Shown here: piece by piece, positions 52,231 to 61,100 of the stretch
Numbering within the stretch: the stretch's first letter is position 1
Layout: each line of letters begins with the position of its first letter
Origin: Paenibacillus sp. FSL K6-0276
GTDB taxonomy: Bacteria; Bacillota; Bacilli; Paenibacillales; Paenibacillaceae
DNA length: 64,000 nt
Assembly (NCBI RefSeq): GCF_037977235.1
Contig: NZ_CP150276.1
Span: forward strand, 5,208,001 to 5,272,000
Direction: 5' to 3'
The notes under the pieces: generated by a model
Database searches by the model: none
What the model was told of the DNA's origin: nothing
The model's input: the letters and a program-made list of their open reading frames with translations, nothing else
Translations under genes and position numbers: made by a program

Positions 52231-53313
52231 TTAATTTCCTCCGTTTACACCTTTATCGCCTTCTTCTGTATGATCCGCACCTGTATTCAAAGAATCGGAT
52301 GCAGCTGGAGACTGGTTGCTTTCCTTCTGGCTATTGTCAGTAGTATCCTTGCTCTGATCCGATACTCCGTTCTTATCCCCGCTTACTGAAGGTGCAGGAA
52401 TAGCAATTCCCGGGGCACTATTTCCGTTGGCTCCGACAGGCTGACCCTGATTATCGTAGTAATACATAGGCACGTCTCCGACGACCATCAAATAAGACAC
52501 AGGAATTTCCGTATCCACTACTTGCGGCTCCATGTCAAAAGGAATGACCACAGCGACCTCCGTCACAATGTGGATATAGACCTCCACTAGAATCATATTG
52601 ATTCCGGCATTTTGCTGGCGGGTGTTGAGTTCAACCTTAACAGCACCTTGCGGCTCAATCTTGATCGGGATATCAGGTCCATAAGAGGCGATGAGAGGAC
52701 TACCAAGCGCCTGACCCAGCGGAATATATTCTGTCTGATTATGCAAATCCTGCAGCGTAGTCTGAATCACCTCTGCTGCTTGTGAAGTAATACGCATATG
52801 CTCCGCATAGTTAAGCATAAAGCCAGATATTTTCCCATTCTTATCGGTCTTCCAATCAATCAGTTCCTCTGCATTTCCTCCATTCGCAACTTGTGAAGTA
52901 ATCGCCTTATTTATCGACTCTGTAGCGATTTGCTTCACACGAATTTGAGCTAAATGCAAGATAGGCGGCTTCATGTGCAGCTCCACATATCGCAGGGCCT
53001 GTAGCACAAGCACTATCAATACTAAGGATGCAATCAACCAAAATTTGCGCCGGCTTCTTGGCTTGCGCGTGTTCCCGCCGGAAACAGTCAGCTTTCTCTC
53101 TGCCCTACTAGATAACCTCATATGGCTTCTGCTTCGTTTGGCTTCAAATCGTGCACTCTGTGGTCTAGCCGCTGCCCTGCTAGGTTTTGACTTGAACGCA
53201 GAGCTTCTCCCAGAGAATCTCGACATCCCGCTCCCATTTATTTTTGGCAGCCGAAGTTGGCCTAGATCAGGTAGTCTCAGCCCTCGGTTCCCCCATTTTT
53301 TCAATCTACCCAT
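52231..53313 (-). CDS. yunB: Sporulation protein YunB with extended basic N-terminus
   Basis: A 360-residue membrane-anchored protein; YunB is made in the mother cell under sigma-E and contributes to spore formation. One helix lies at about residues 90-110 (FWLIASLVLIVLVLQAL), followed by an external domain ending near PVSYLMVVGDVPMYYYD. Two features differ from B. subtilis YunB (about 254 residues): the N-terminal 85 residues are rich in Arg, Ser and Lys, and the C-terminal 75 are low-complexity Ser/Asp/Asn. ATG 53313 has GGAGGG 9 bases upstream. Confidence 0.87.
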   Translation of the reverse strand: MGRLKKWGNRGLRLPDLGQLRLPKINGSGMSRFSGRSSAFKSKPSRAAARPQSARFEAKRSRSHMRLSSRAERKLTVSGGNTRKPRSRRKFWLIASLVLIVLVLQALRYVELHMKPPILHLAQIRVKQIATESINKAITSQVANGGNAEELIDWKTDKNGKISGFMLNYAEHMRITSQAAEVIQTTLQDLHNQTEYIPLGQALGSPLIASYGPDIPIKIEPQGAVKVELNTRQQNAGINMILVEVYIHIVTEVAVVIPFDMEPQVVDTEIPVSYLMVVGDVPMYYYDNQGQPVGANGNSAPGIAIPAPSVSGDKNGVSDQSKDTTDNSQKESNQSPAASDSLNTGADHTEEGDKGVNGGN

Positions 53314-53390
53314 TGCGATAGTCCCTCCCACCTTACGTAGAGGTCAAGCCACCTCCACTTAGTTTAAGGTATTCGGAAAGAAAGCAAAAA

Positions 53391-53435
53391 AGAAGAACGT
53401 TCCCTCCGGCGGATGATGCCAAGAAACGTTCTTCA
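53391..53435 (-). terminator. Terminator of the VTT-domain gene
   Basis: GAAGAACGTT pairs with AACGTTCTTC across a weakly paired middle, with flanking A/T runs. It lies about 30 bases past the stop. Confidence 0.75.
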
Positions 53436-53465
53436 TTCATTTGAAGATAAATTGAAAATATAAAA

Positions 53466-54077
53466 TTAGTGCATTCTACTCCGTTTATCTTCCTGCAAAT
53501 GATCCCAGTGCCGCCGAATAAAGATACCGATTAGAATAGCAATAAACACAGCATACCAAGTAAGATAGCCATTCCATTCTTCTCTCAGGACAATTAAGGT
53601 TGAGCCGATCGTACCGAATAGCCATATATAAGACAAATTCCCAAGAATAGTTCCCCAGATAAACGAAGAAGCTTTTATCGGTGAAACAGCGGACATAAAA
53701 TTAATTACATTGTTCGGAATAATAGGAATGGTACGTAGAAGCACTAAAGTCCATATTCCATATCGATCCAAGTAACGCTGCCACTTGTCATACCGTTTCA
53801 GCTTGGACCTCCATTTTCGATCAAACCAATTGTACAGGTATCGCCGAATGAGGAAGTACATCAGTATTCCACCTAGATTACAAGCCAGCCAACTGATCAG
53901 CATACCTCCAATAACGTTAAATACAGAAACATGGAGGACAATCAAAATTACGAACGGAAAGAATCCTAATATACTCTGCAAAAGCGCCAATGGAATCGTC
54001 ACAAATAAAATAGAGGGTCCACTAAGGCCTAGCGTTTGCAGCAGCCAATCTATCCAGGTGTTTATGGTCTCTGTCAT
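53466..54077 (-). CDS. TVP38/TMEM64 (VTT/DedA-like) membrane protein
   Basis: A 203-residue protein with about five helices from the VTT (DedA/TVP38) superfamily, whose members include lipid transporters and scramblases. The conserved central loop reads DRYGIWTLVLLRTIPIIPNNVINFMSAVSPI (about residues 102-132), with the family Arg and Pro-Asn. The ATG has AAAGGAG upstream. Substrate unknown; undecaprenyl phosphate or phospholipid transport is known for relatives. Confidence 0.87.
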   Translation of the reverse strand: MTETINTWIDWLLQTLGLSGPSILFVTIPLALLQSILGFFPFVILIVLHVSVFNVIGGMLISWLACNLGGILMYFLIRRYLYNWFDRKWRSKLKRYDKWQRYLDRYGIWTLVLLRTIPIIPNNVINFMSAVSPIKASSFIWGTILGNLSYIWLFGTIGSTLIVLREEWNGYLTWYAVFIAILIGIFIRRHWDHLQEDKRSRMH

Positions 54078-54127
54078 GAAGCAGTCTCCTTTCTTGACTC
54101 CTTGCAGCAGCTGCCTCCTGATTTACT

Positions 54128-54203
54128 TCGCTAAAGCATAAGTGTAAGCATTAAAATATAAGAAAAGCACATCTATAACTTTTATTACTTTGCTTATATT
54201 CCC
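54128..54203 (-). repeat. Possible degenerate repeat A
   Basis: AATATAAG (from 54155) and CTTATATT (to 54201) form the outer pair of the second hairpin, and TAAGCATTAAAATATAAGAAA recalls copy 2, but the loop and first hairpin are not recognisable. Low confidence. Confidence 0.35.
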
Positions 54204-54207
54204 AAGA

Positions 54208-54232
54208 AAAACACCCCTTTCGGGGTGTTTTA
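54208..54232 (-). terminator. Hairpin terminator between opuAC and the VTT gene
   Basis: AAAACACCCC pairs with GGGGTGTTTT around TTTC. It lies 109 bases downstream of the opuAC stop, with T runs on both strands. Confidence 0.8.
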
Positions 54233-54340
54233 TTGAATGAGGTTGCTTATAAAGTGCATTTGTAAAGAACAGTGGTTAGCGTCAAGTTACACTTTTGTAA
54301 TCCATTGATTCTTCACATCATACCACAGAATTCTATCTAC

Positions 54341-55210
54341 TTACAATTCTACACCTTGAGTCCATGCATTCACTTTATCTGGGTTGTTCTCTACCCAAGT
54401 CTTAGCAGCTTCTTCCGGTGACTTCCCACCTTGAACCTCAACCATTACTTTTGCCATATCTTCAGCTGTCCACTCGAATTGATCCAAGAATTTATAGACA
54501 TTTGGCATGTCATCTTTCAGACCTTGGCGAACCATAGTATGGATTTGCTCGTCCGCACCGTATACACCTTTTGGATCTTCCAGATATTTCAGGTCCATAT
54601 TGGCGAACATCCAGTGTGGTGTCCAACCCGTTACAACGATAGGTTCTTTGTTGTCATAAGCTTTTTGCAGCTCCTGAGCCATCGCTGCCGATGAACTTTC
54701 AAGAAGTGTATAATCACTAAGACCATATTCTGCTATAGCCTTTTCGGTTGTCGTCATAATACCAGCACCCGGCTCAATCCCGATAATTCGATTGCTCAAT
54801 GTTCCTGCCAGGTCACTGTTCTTCAAGTCTTCAATAGAATTGATATCCATGTAAGCTGGAACAGCCAAACCAACTTTAGTCCCGTTCAAATTAGGTCCTA
54901 GATCTTCGATTTTCGAACCATACTTCTCTAAATAAGCTGCATGCGTGCTTGGTAACCAAGCAGCGACCATAGCATCCGCACTACCGTCAGCAATTCCTGC
55001 CCACATTGGGCCTGCATCCACCTGCAGCATTTCAACGGTAGCTCCAAGCTTAGTTTCAAGTACTTCTTTAACTACATAAGTACTTGCAATTTCCGAATCC
55101 CATGCCACATAAGCCAGTTTTACCTTCCCATTACTTGCGGATGAACATCCAGCTATAACAGTAATCATCATGATCACTAAAAGGGACAAACCTATATTTT
55201 TTTTCTTCAT
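54341..55210 (-). CDS. opuAC: Glycine betaine ABC transporter substrate-binding lipoprotein
   Basis: A 289-residue lipoprotein receptor for glycine betaine or proline betaine used in osmoprotection. Lipobox VIAGC gives lipidation at Cys22. The mature protein has the OpuAC-family fold, with aromatic residues for the betaine cage in AYVAWDSEIA, VAAWLPSTH and VVTGWTPHWMF. It is the third gene of opuAA-opuAB-opuAC, 15 bases after the permease. Confidence 0.95.
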   Translation of the reverse strand: MKKKNIGLSLLVIMMITVIAGCSSASNGKVKLAYVAWDSEIASTYVVKEVLETKLGATVEMLQVDAGPMWAGIADGSADAMVAAWLPSTHAAYLEKYGSKIEDLGPNLNGTKVGLAVPAYMDINSIEDLKNSDLAGTLSNRIIGIEPGAGIMTTTEKAIAEYGLSDYTLLESSSAAMAQELQKAYDNKEPIVVTGWTPHWMFANMDLKYLEDPKGVYGADEQIHTMVRQGLKDDMPNVYKFLDQFEWTAEDMAKVMVEVQGGKSPEEAAKTWVENNPDKVNAWTQGVEL

Positions 55211-55225
55211 ATATATTTAAAACCC

Positions 55226-56059
55226 CTATCTTTGTTTTGGTTTTAGTGCGTTCTGTGTCAAACGGTCAAGTAGAATAGCAATAATAACGATAGCAATTCC
55301 CGCCTCGAACCCATCTCCTGTCTTAGCCTGTGATACCGCACGGTATACATAAGCACCCACACCTTGCGCACCAATCATAGATGAGATGACAACCATCGAG
55401 AGTGACAACATAATCGTCTGATTGACGCCTGCCATAATCGTTGGCAGAGCAATCGGCAACTGCAATTTAACCAGTTTCTGAGTAGGTGTTGAACCAAAAG
55501 CATCGGCTGCTTCTACTAGCTCCTCTGAAACTTGACGAATACCGAGATTGGTCAAACGAATCGTTGGTGGAATCGCAAAAATAATCGATGCAATTACACC
55601 TGGAACTACGCCAAGTGAGAAAAAAGATACTGCTGGCAATAAATACACAAACGCCGGCATCGTCTGCATAAAGTCCAAAATAGGCGTAACTGTATTTCTA
55701 ACCGCATTTCGCTGCGCACATAGAATACCAATCGGTACGCCGATTACTACAGCCAATATCGAGGCGGTTAGAACAAGGGCCAAGGATTGCATCGAAGGTC
55801 CCCATAATCCGAGATTATCGATTAAAAGTAGTCCAATTAACGCAAATAATGCCATGCGCCATTTCCCAATCCAATAAGACAACGCTGCAATAAGTACGAT
55901 AAGCACTAGTGCAGGCAGAAAGGTGAGCGCACCTTCAATCGCAGAAACCATCCCACCGATAATCGTAGCGATAAAATCAAACAAGGGGTCACAATACGTC
56001 GTTAGCCAGTTTTCCAACCACTCGAGTGCTTTTCCCAAAGGCAGTTTTGGAATGTCCAT
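55226..56059 (-). CDS. opuAB: Glycine betaine ABC transporter permease
   Basis: A 277-residue permease with about six helices. The EAA loop is EAADAFGSTPTQKLVKLQLPIALPTIMAGVNQTIM and the end VIIAILLDRLTQ is typical of OpuAB/ProW. Its ATG overlaps the opuAA stop by one base (TAATG), which couples translation of permease and ATPase. Confidence 0.96.
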   Translation of the reverse strand: MDIPKLPLGKALEWLENWLTTYCDPLFDFIATIIGGMVSAIEGALTFLPALVLIVLIAALSYWIGKWRMALFALIGLLLIDNLGLWGPSMQSLALVLTASILAVVIGVPIGILCAQRNAVRNTVTPILDFMQTMPAFVYLLPAVSFFSLGVVPGVIASIIFAIPPTIRLTNLGIRQVSEELVEAADAFGSTPTQKLVKLQLPIALPTIMAGVNQTIMLSLSMVVISSMIGAQGVGAYVYRAVSQAKTGDGFEAGIAIVIIAILLDRLTQNALKPKQR

Positions 56060-57255
56060 TATGATCCTTCTCCTTCCGGTACCGCGTTACCCGCGAGTGC
56101 GGAAAGAACGGCTCCCTTAATCACAATGCCTTTTAATTTATCCGCTTCATCTACGACGGCTACAGGCAAATGTGTCTCAGATATTAATTCAAAGAAATCA
56201 TTGAGCAGCGTTTCTGGATGTACACGTGGAATTTCTCTCCGCGTAACCTCCAGTATGGATTTATTATCTTTCAGTGCCTGTGCTGCATCCTCAGCTGTAA
56301 CAACACCCAGCAATTTCATTTCCTTATCCACCACATACAGGCTGAATATGCCGCTATCACGCATCAATTGAAGAGCTACACGAGGTCCGCGCTCAGGTCT
56401 AACGGTTTCCGGTTGACGCATCACATGAGCTGCAGTCAACACTTTGGACAAGTCCACATCCTCCACGAACCGCTCTACATATTTATTAGCAGGTTGGATG
56501 AGAATCTCTTCCGGTGTACCAATCTGCACGATGACACCGTCCTTCATCAGTGCAATCCGATCACCAATCCGCAAGGCCTCGTCTAGATCATGAGTAATGA
56601 ACACAATGGTCTTCTTCACTCTGGACTGTAATTCCAGCAGCTCCTGCTGCATGTCTTTACGAATAAGCGGATCCAGTGCACTAAATGCTTCGTCCATGAG
56701 CAGGATATCAGGGTCGTTAGCAAGTCCTCTTGCTAAGCCAACACGCTGTTGCATACCTCCACTGAGTTGATCCGGGCGATGGTTCTCCCAACCCTTCAGA
56801 CCTACTAAATGCAATGCCTCCATGGCCCGTTCAGTTCTCTTCTTTTTATCTACGCCCTGAACCTCAAGTCCGTATTCCGCATTCTCCAGTACCGTCCGAT
56901 GTGGAAACAATGCGAACTTCTGAAACACCATACCGATGTTCTTGCGCCGAAATTGCCGCAGTTCTTCCGGGTTCATTTTGACGACGTCTTTCCCTTTAAA
57001 AAGGACTTGTCCCCCTGTAGGCTCAATCAAACGGTTCAACAAACGAACCAACGTTGACTTACCGCTACCGGACAATCCCATAATGACGAATATTTCTCCT
57101 TCTTCAATGCTGAATTCGGCTTTGTTGACTCCGACAGTCAACTTTAATTCCTGAGCGATCTTTTCCTTCGACCACCCTTGCTCTAATAATGGAATCGCCC
57201 GTCCCGCATCATGACCGAATACTTTGGTTAGCTTTTTCACCTCTATAATAGCCAT
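56059..57255 (-). CDS. opuAA: Glycine betaine ABC transporter ATPase with CBS domains
   Basis: A 398-residue ATPase. Walker A GLSGSGKST, signature LSGGMQQR and Walker B ILLMDEAFSALD are intact. The C-terminal 120 residues form a pair of CBS domains (VALQLMRDSGIFSLYVVD and LNDFFELISETHLPVAVVDE), which in OpuA-type carriers sense ionic strength and switch transport. The ATG follows AGGAGG. First gene of the operon and divergent from gbsR. Confidence 0.96.
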   Translation of the reverse strand: MAIIEVKKLTKVFGHDAGRAIPLLEQGWSKEKIAQELKLTVGVNKAEFSIEEGEIFVIMGLSGSGKSTLVRLLNRLIEPTGGQVLFKGKDVVKMNPEELRQFRRKNIGMVFQKFALFPHRTVLENAEYGLEVQGVDKKKRTERAMEALHLVGLKGWENHRPDQLSGGMQQRVGLARGLANDPDILLMDEAFSALDPLIRKDMQQELLELQSRVKKTIVFITHDLDEALRIGDRIALMKDGVIVQIGTPEEILIQPANKYVERFVEDVDLSKVLTAAHVMRQPETVRPERGPRVALQLMRDSGIFSLYVVDKEMKLLGVVTAEDAAQALKDNKSILEVTRREIPRVHPETLLNDFFELISETHLPVAVVDEADKLKGIVIKGAVLSALAGNAVPEGEGS

Positions 57256-57299
57256 GCCGTCCTCCTTCTCCCGAAGTTTTATCCGGGTTTAGTTCACTT

Positions 57300-57345
57300 A
57301 TAGTAGTGTACCGGACTATTGAAAATTCATGCAAACACCATAATC
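57300..57345 (-). promoter_or_regulatory. Predicted promoter of opuA
   Basis: On the minus strand TTGCAT, an 18-base spacer and TACACT lie about 55-90 bases upstream of the opuAA ATG. Two tandem copies of CTTTACGTA (57372-57380, 57381-57389) lie just upstream and may bind a regulator. Confidence 0.5.
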
Positions 57346-57456
57346 GGATAAAATTTAGTGTACAGTTTTAACTTTACGTACTTTACGTATAGAATACTCT
57401 GTTTTACACCAAATTCCTTTCTTCATGATTTCTTTACTTCTTGAGGGGGATTTGAT

Positions 57457-57470
57457 TACAATACATTGTA
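57457..57470. promoter_or_regulatory. Candidate GbsR operator
   Basis: TACAAT-AC-ATTGTA is a perfect 6+6 inverted repeat located 45 bases before the gbsR start, in the gap between gbsR and opuA. GbsR-family dimers bind short AT-rich palindromes near betaine genes. This is inference from position and symmetry. Confidence 0.45.
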
Positions 57471-57514
57471 TAAGGTTGCAGCAGTCTATCGACCTATTCC
57501 TCAGGAGGGACATC

Positions 57515-58075
57515 ATGAACGATTTAGAAGGGTTAACACCCGAACAAATAGAGAAGATTAGTAAGGCCCGTGAACGTGTGATAGACTCTATCGGTAAAAA
57601 CATGGACCTATACGGCATCACCTTATCTATTGGGCATTTATACGGTTATATGTATTTCAATCAAGGTCCAGTGACACTGGATGAACTTAGCAAAACAATG
57701 GGAATGAGCAAGACGTCCATGAGTACTGGAGTCCGTACCCTCCTAGATCTGAAAATGATCGATAAAGTTTGGGGGAGAGGGACTCGCAAAGACCTGTTCA
57801 CCACTGTGCCAGACTGGCATCAGAACTTCAGTGATTACTTCTCTATTAAATGGAGAAAAGCCGTCGAAGGAAATATGATCTCACTAGCGAAATCACTTGC
57901 AGAAATTAACAATATGAAAAAAGAATATAGTGACGATAGTAAACTTATGCAGCTCTTAAATACAGATGAAGAAAAGATTGCAGAATCCATTAATTACTAC
58001 CGCTGGTTGCTGAAATTAATAGAATCTTTTGAGAATGGTAAGATCTTCGAATTTATCCCTAAAGAAGAATCTTAG
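57515..58075 (+). CDS. gbsR: GbsR/MarR-like transcriptional repressor of betaine uptake
   Basis: A 186-residue winged-helix protein of the GbsR family, which includes choline-sensing GbsR and the OpuAR/OpcR repressors. The HTH is seen in GPVTLDELSKTMGMSKTSMSTGVRTLLDLKMI (about residues 48-79). YGYMYF just before it contains the aromatic residues that form the choline-binding cage in GbsR. The start ATG 57515 has AGGAGGG upstream; an extension to 57425 is not supported. Divergent placement next to opuA makes control of opuA likely. Confidence 0.9.
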   Translation: MNDLEGLTPEQIEKISKARERVIDSIGKNMDLYGITLSIGHLYGYMYFNQGPVTLDELSKTMGMSKTSMSTGVRTLLDLKMIDKVWGRGTRKDLFTTVPDWHQNFSDYFSIKWRKAVEGNMISLAKSLAEINNMKKEYSDDSKLMQLLNTDEEKIAESINYYRWLLKLIESFENGKIFEFIPKEES

Positions 58076-58085
58076 TTCCAAGCAA

Positions 58086-58133
58086 AAAAACGACAGTGCT
58101 CCTGTAAAAAGGAAAACACTGCCGTTTTTTTTC
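58086..58133. terminator. Bidirectional terminator between gbsR and the GH16 gene
   Basis: AAAACGaCAGTG pairs with CACTGcCGTTTT with seven A and eight T at the ends (58086-58131). It serves both convergent genes. Confidence 0.88.
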
Positions 58134-58135
58134 GT

Positions 58136-61100
58136 TTAACCCTCGATTAAGCTTACATCATCCAAATAAATCGTACTTCCGGCGCTAATAGCACTGTTTG
58201 TCTCTGCGCTGTTCCCGTCTATGAGCCCTATTAAAAATACCAGATGCACACCTGCATCAGTCGCGCCTTTCATTGTAAAAGTGTAGCTGTAATCGGCCAT
58301 ACTTTCAGTTAAAGCTACTAGCTCGGCTTCCATATACTTCGTGTAGTCACCGCCCTTATGTTCCACAGCAACCTGAATATTTCGGTTTACTGTAGAACGA
58401 GCCTTAAACTTCAAAGTGTAAGTTTTTCCCTGAACAAGCTTCAGATTTTCGTAATCTACTTGCGCACTGTAGGAAGCTTGCCCTGTACCTGTTAAGTCTA
58501 TTGCGAATTCTCTATTCTTCACTTTAGCAGAGCCTATCCCGTCAAAATATTGGCTCCAGCCTTTAGAATCTACATCGAAGGTTCCATTATCCAGGGTACC
58601 ACTTGGTGGCGTCACTGGCGGACCCCCTCGAGCTTCACTGACCACAATATCGTCAAAAGAAATTGTATGCGGCGTACTGTTAGCCGCAGGATCAGCGCCC
58701 AGCGTTTTGCCGATCAGATAATTAAGCTTCAGCGGGTTGCTGTTCGACACCGTAAATTGAGCAGTATAAGTCGCCCAATCGGCACTAATATCAAACTTAG
58801 CTTGCGACGAAGCCGCTGAAGTATTGGAGTATTCTAGGACGATTTGACGCGGAACCGTTGATTTGGCTTTGAAGCTCACCTCATATGTTTTTCCACCTTC
58901 CAGTGGAATACCCTCTTGGAAGAATTGTGTATGCCACGCTTCCCATCCGGCTGACGTAATCAAGATTTCTGCCACACCATCCTTCACATCAAACGCAGAA
59001 ACACCACCTTCTCCAGACCATGTAGACCAACCCGTCTTACCACTGCCGAACGAGCCATTGATGATCAGATTGTTATCATTAACTAGAATGGTTTGTGCGA
59101 CAGTTGCACTAACATAATGGTCAGCTTCTACAGTGATTGTATAGCTTCCCTCGACTGGAAATACTGCTGCGTCGATAGTAATTTTGCCTGGTTCAAGGCT
59201 ATATTGCCCCGCATCAAGTGTTGTACTGTTAACCTTCACCGCAACAATTTTATTTCGCCAATCAACATTGTCTATAAAAGTAAGCTCAATCGGCTGCGAA
59301 ACTCTGTTATTGCTGCTGTCGCTTAACAGCTCCTGCGGTTTGGCTGGTGCATTTTTGATCTCAAATTTCACGTTATCGATGATAATATCATGCCCTTGGG
59401 CAATACTAACACCCTCAACCTTACCCAGCAGGAATTTAAGAGACAGTGTATCCTTGCTGCCTTGACGGAATTCAAATCTGTAATGATTCGTTTCCGGTTT
59501 AAGCTCTACAATATTGCTAAAAGAAGCCTGATATGACGCATTTTCAACATTCACCCCAATTTTTCGGGCTACAGTTGAACTGGCATCAAACTCCAGCACA
59601 TAATCCGTAGCATTGGCAGCTTTCAAATTGTTTTGAAACAACATAACAGAATAAGGCTGGCTGCCGGTATTCGTAATATTGAATTTCGCTGCTCCATCCG
59701 CAGCCGTAGCACTACTCTGACCACCCTGCTCTGTCAAAAGACGATCCCAAGCGTTAAATCCGAAGTTGAACTCACCATTCAGGAGTGGGTAATATACGAG
59801 TGAAGGATCATAATAAAAGCTGGTACGCAGCAGCTGGAAATTATCCAGCGTAATTGTATCCGCGGCGCCATTTAACAGCAATACGAATTGTCCTTCATGA
59901 TCGGTAGCACCTGCAAGATTGGTGAAGACTGCTTTAACGACATGCTCGCCTTGTATTAGGTTAACGGTTTGTTGTGCATGCACACTGCCGTCTTTTCCTA
60001 GCAGTTGAACGGTCGCTGTACGATCAGAGGAAACCGTAGCCTTGAAGGTAAGCTCATAATTCCGACCCTGGATGAGCTGAGTTCCCTTCTGAAGCAATCT
60101 AATCTCACCATTTTCGTCGCCACCAATCTGCAGCTTCAGCTGGCCTGCGTCGTCTACATTAGCAGTGACAATTGCACCATTAGCTGCTTCAGTGTGCCAA
60201 TAGCTCATCCGATTTGGCTCCCCGAGATCGAAAGTGCCATTGTACAGATGATTGCCGCTGCCAAGCGGAGCCTTCGGGCCATCATGATCGAATGGGATAC
60301 TGTCTATTTCTTCGAGACGGACATTCCCAAGCCATACTGGCGAAGCGTTAGTGCCCATGTTAAACTCTATCCGTGCTGCAATATCAGAGTTCTCCTTCAT
60401 TTGAAACATGGTTTCGTAATGCGTCATCGCTGAAGTCAGCTCTGCCTTGAGGCCCGGTGAATAAGCAGCAAATCCACGCGACTCTCCACCCGTTAATCGT
60501 ACGCTCATATTACGCGATATATCTGTTTTGGCATCGAAGCTGAGCTTATAGAATCTACCTTTAGCGACCGATATGATGGCTTGAGGTTGAATGGAATAGG
60601 CATTGCCGCCAGCACTACTGATATTCACCTTGAGATAATTTTTCCCATCCATCGGTACAGTAGAAACTGTAGCATCAGCCCCAGCTTCTTTAAAGAATGC
60701 CCAGTGTGCAGTATTCGGAATACCCATTCCGGCATCTCCTGGAATCTGCTCCGAGAAGTTGCTGTTATAGACAAGATTGCCATCGGCAAGCGCAAGCTTA
60801 GAACCTTCCAAGTAAGGTTCCTTATCTAGAGTAACGGGCACGGGTTCACGATACTCGCGTCCTGTCAGCTCGTAGACTCTAACATAATCAACCTCCATCG
60901 ATTTTGGAAATACGGTCTCAGGTGTCGGATCACCATCAAAGTTGCCGCCTACGGCCAGATTTAACAGCAAATGGAACTCCTGATTGAACGGTGCAGGATA
61001 AGCATTATTCGCTGGCTGCCCATTGCTGAGGCTGTACCAGTCATTTTTGGTCGAGAACAATTCACCATCTACATACCAGCGAATTTCGCCTGGCTCCCAC

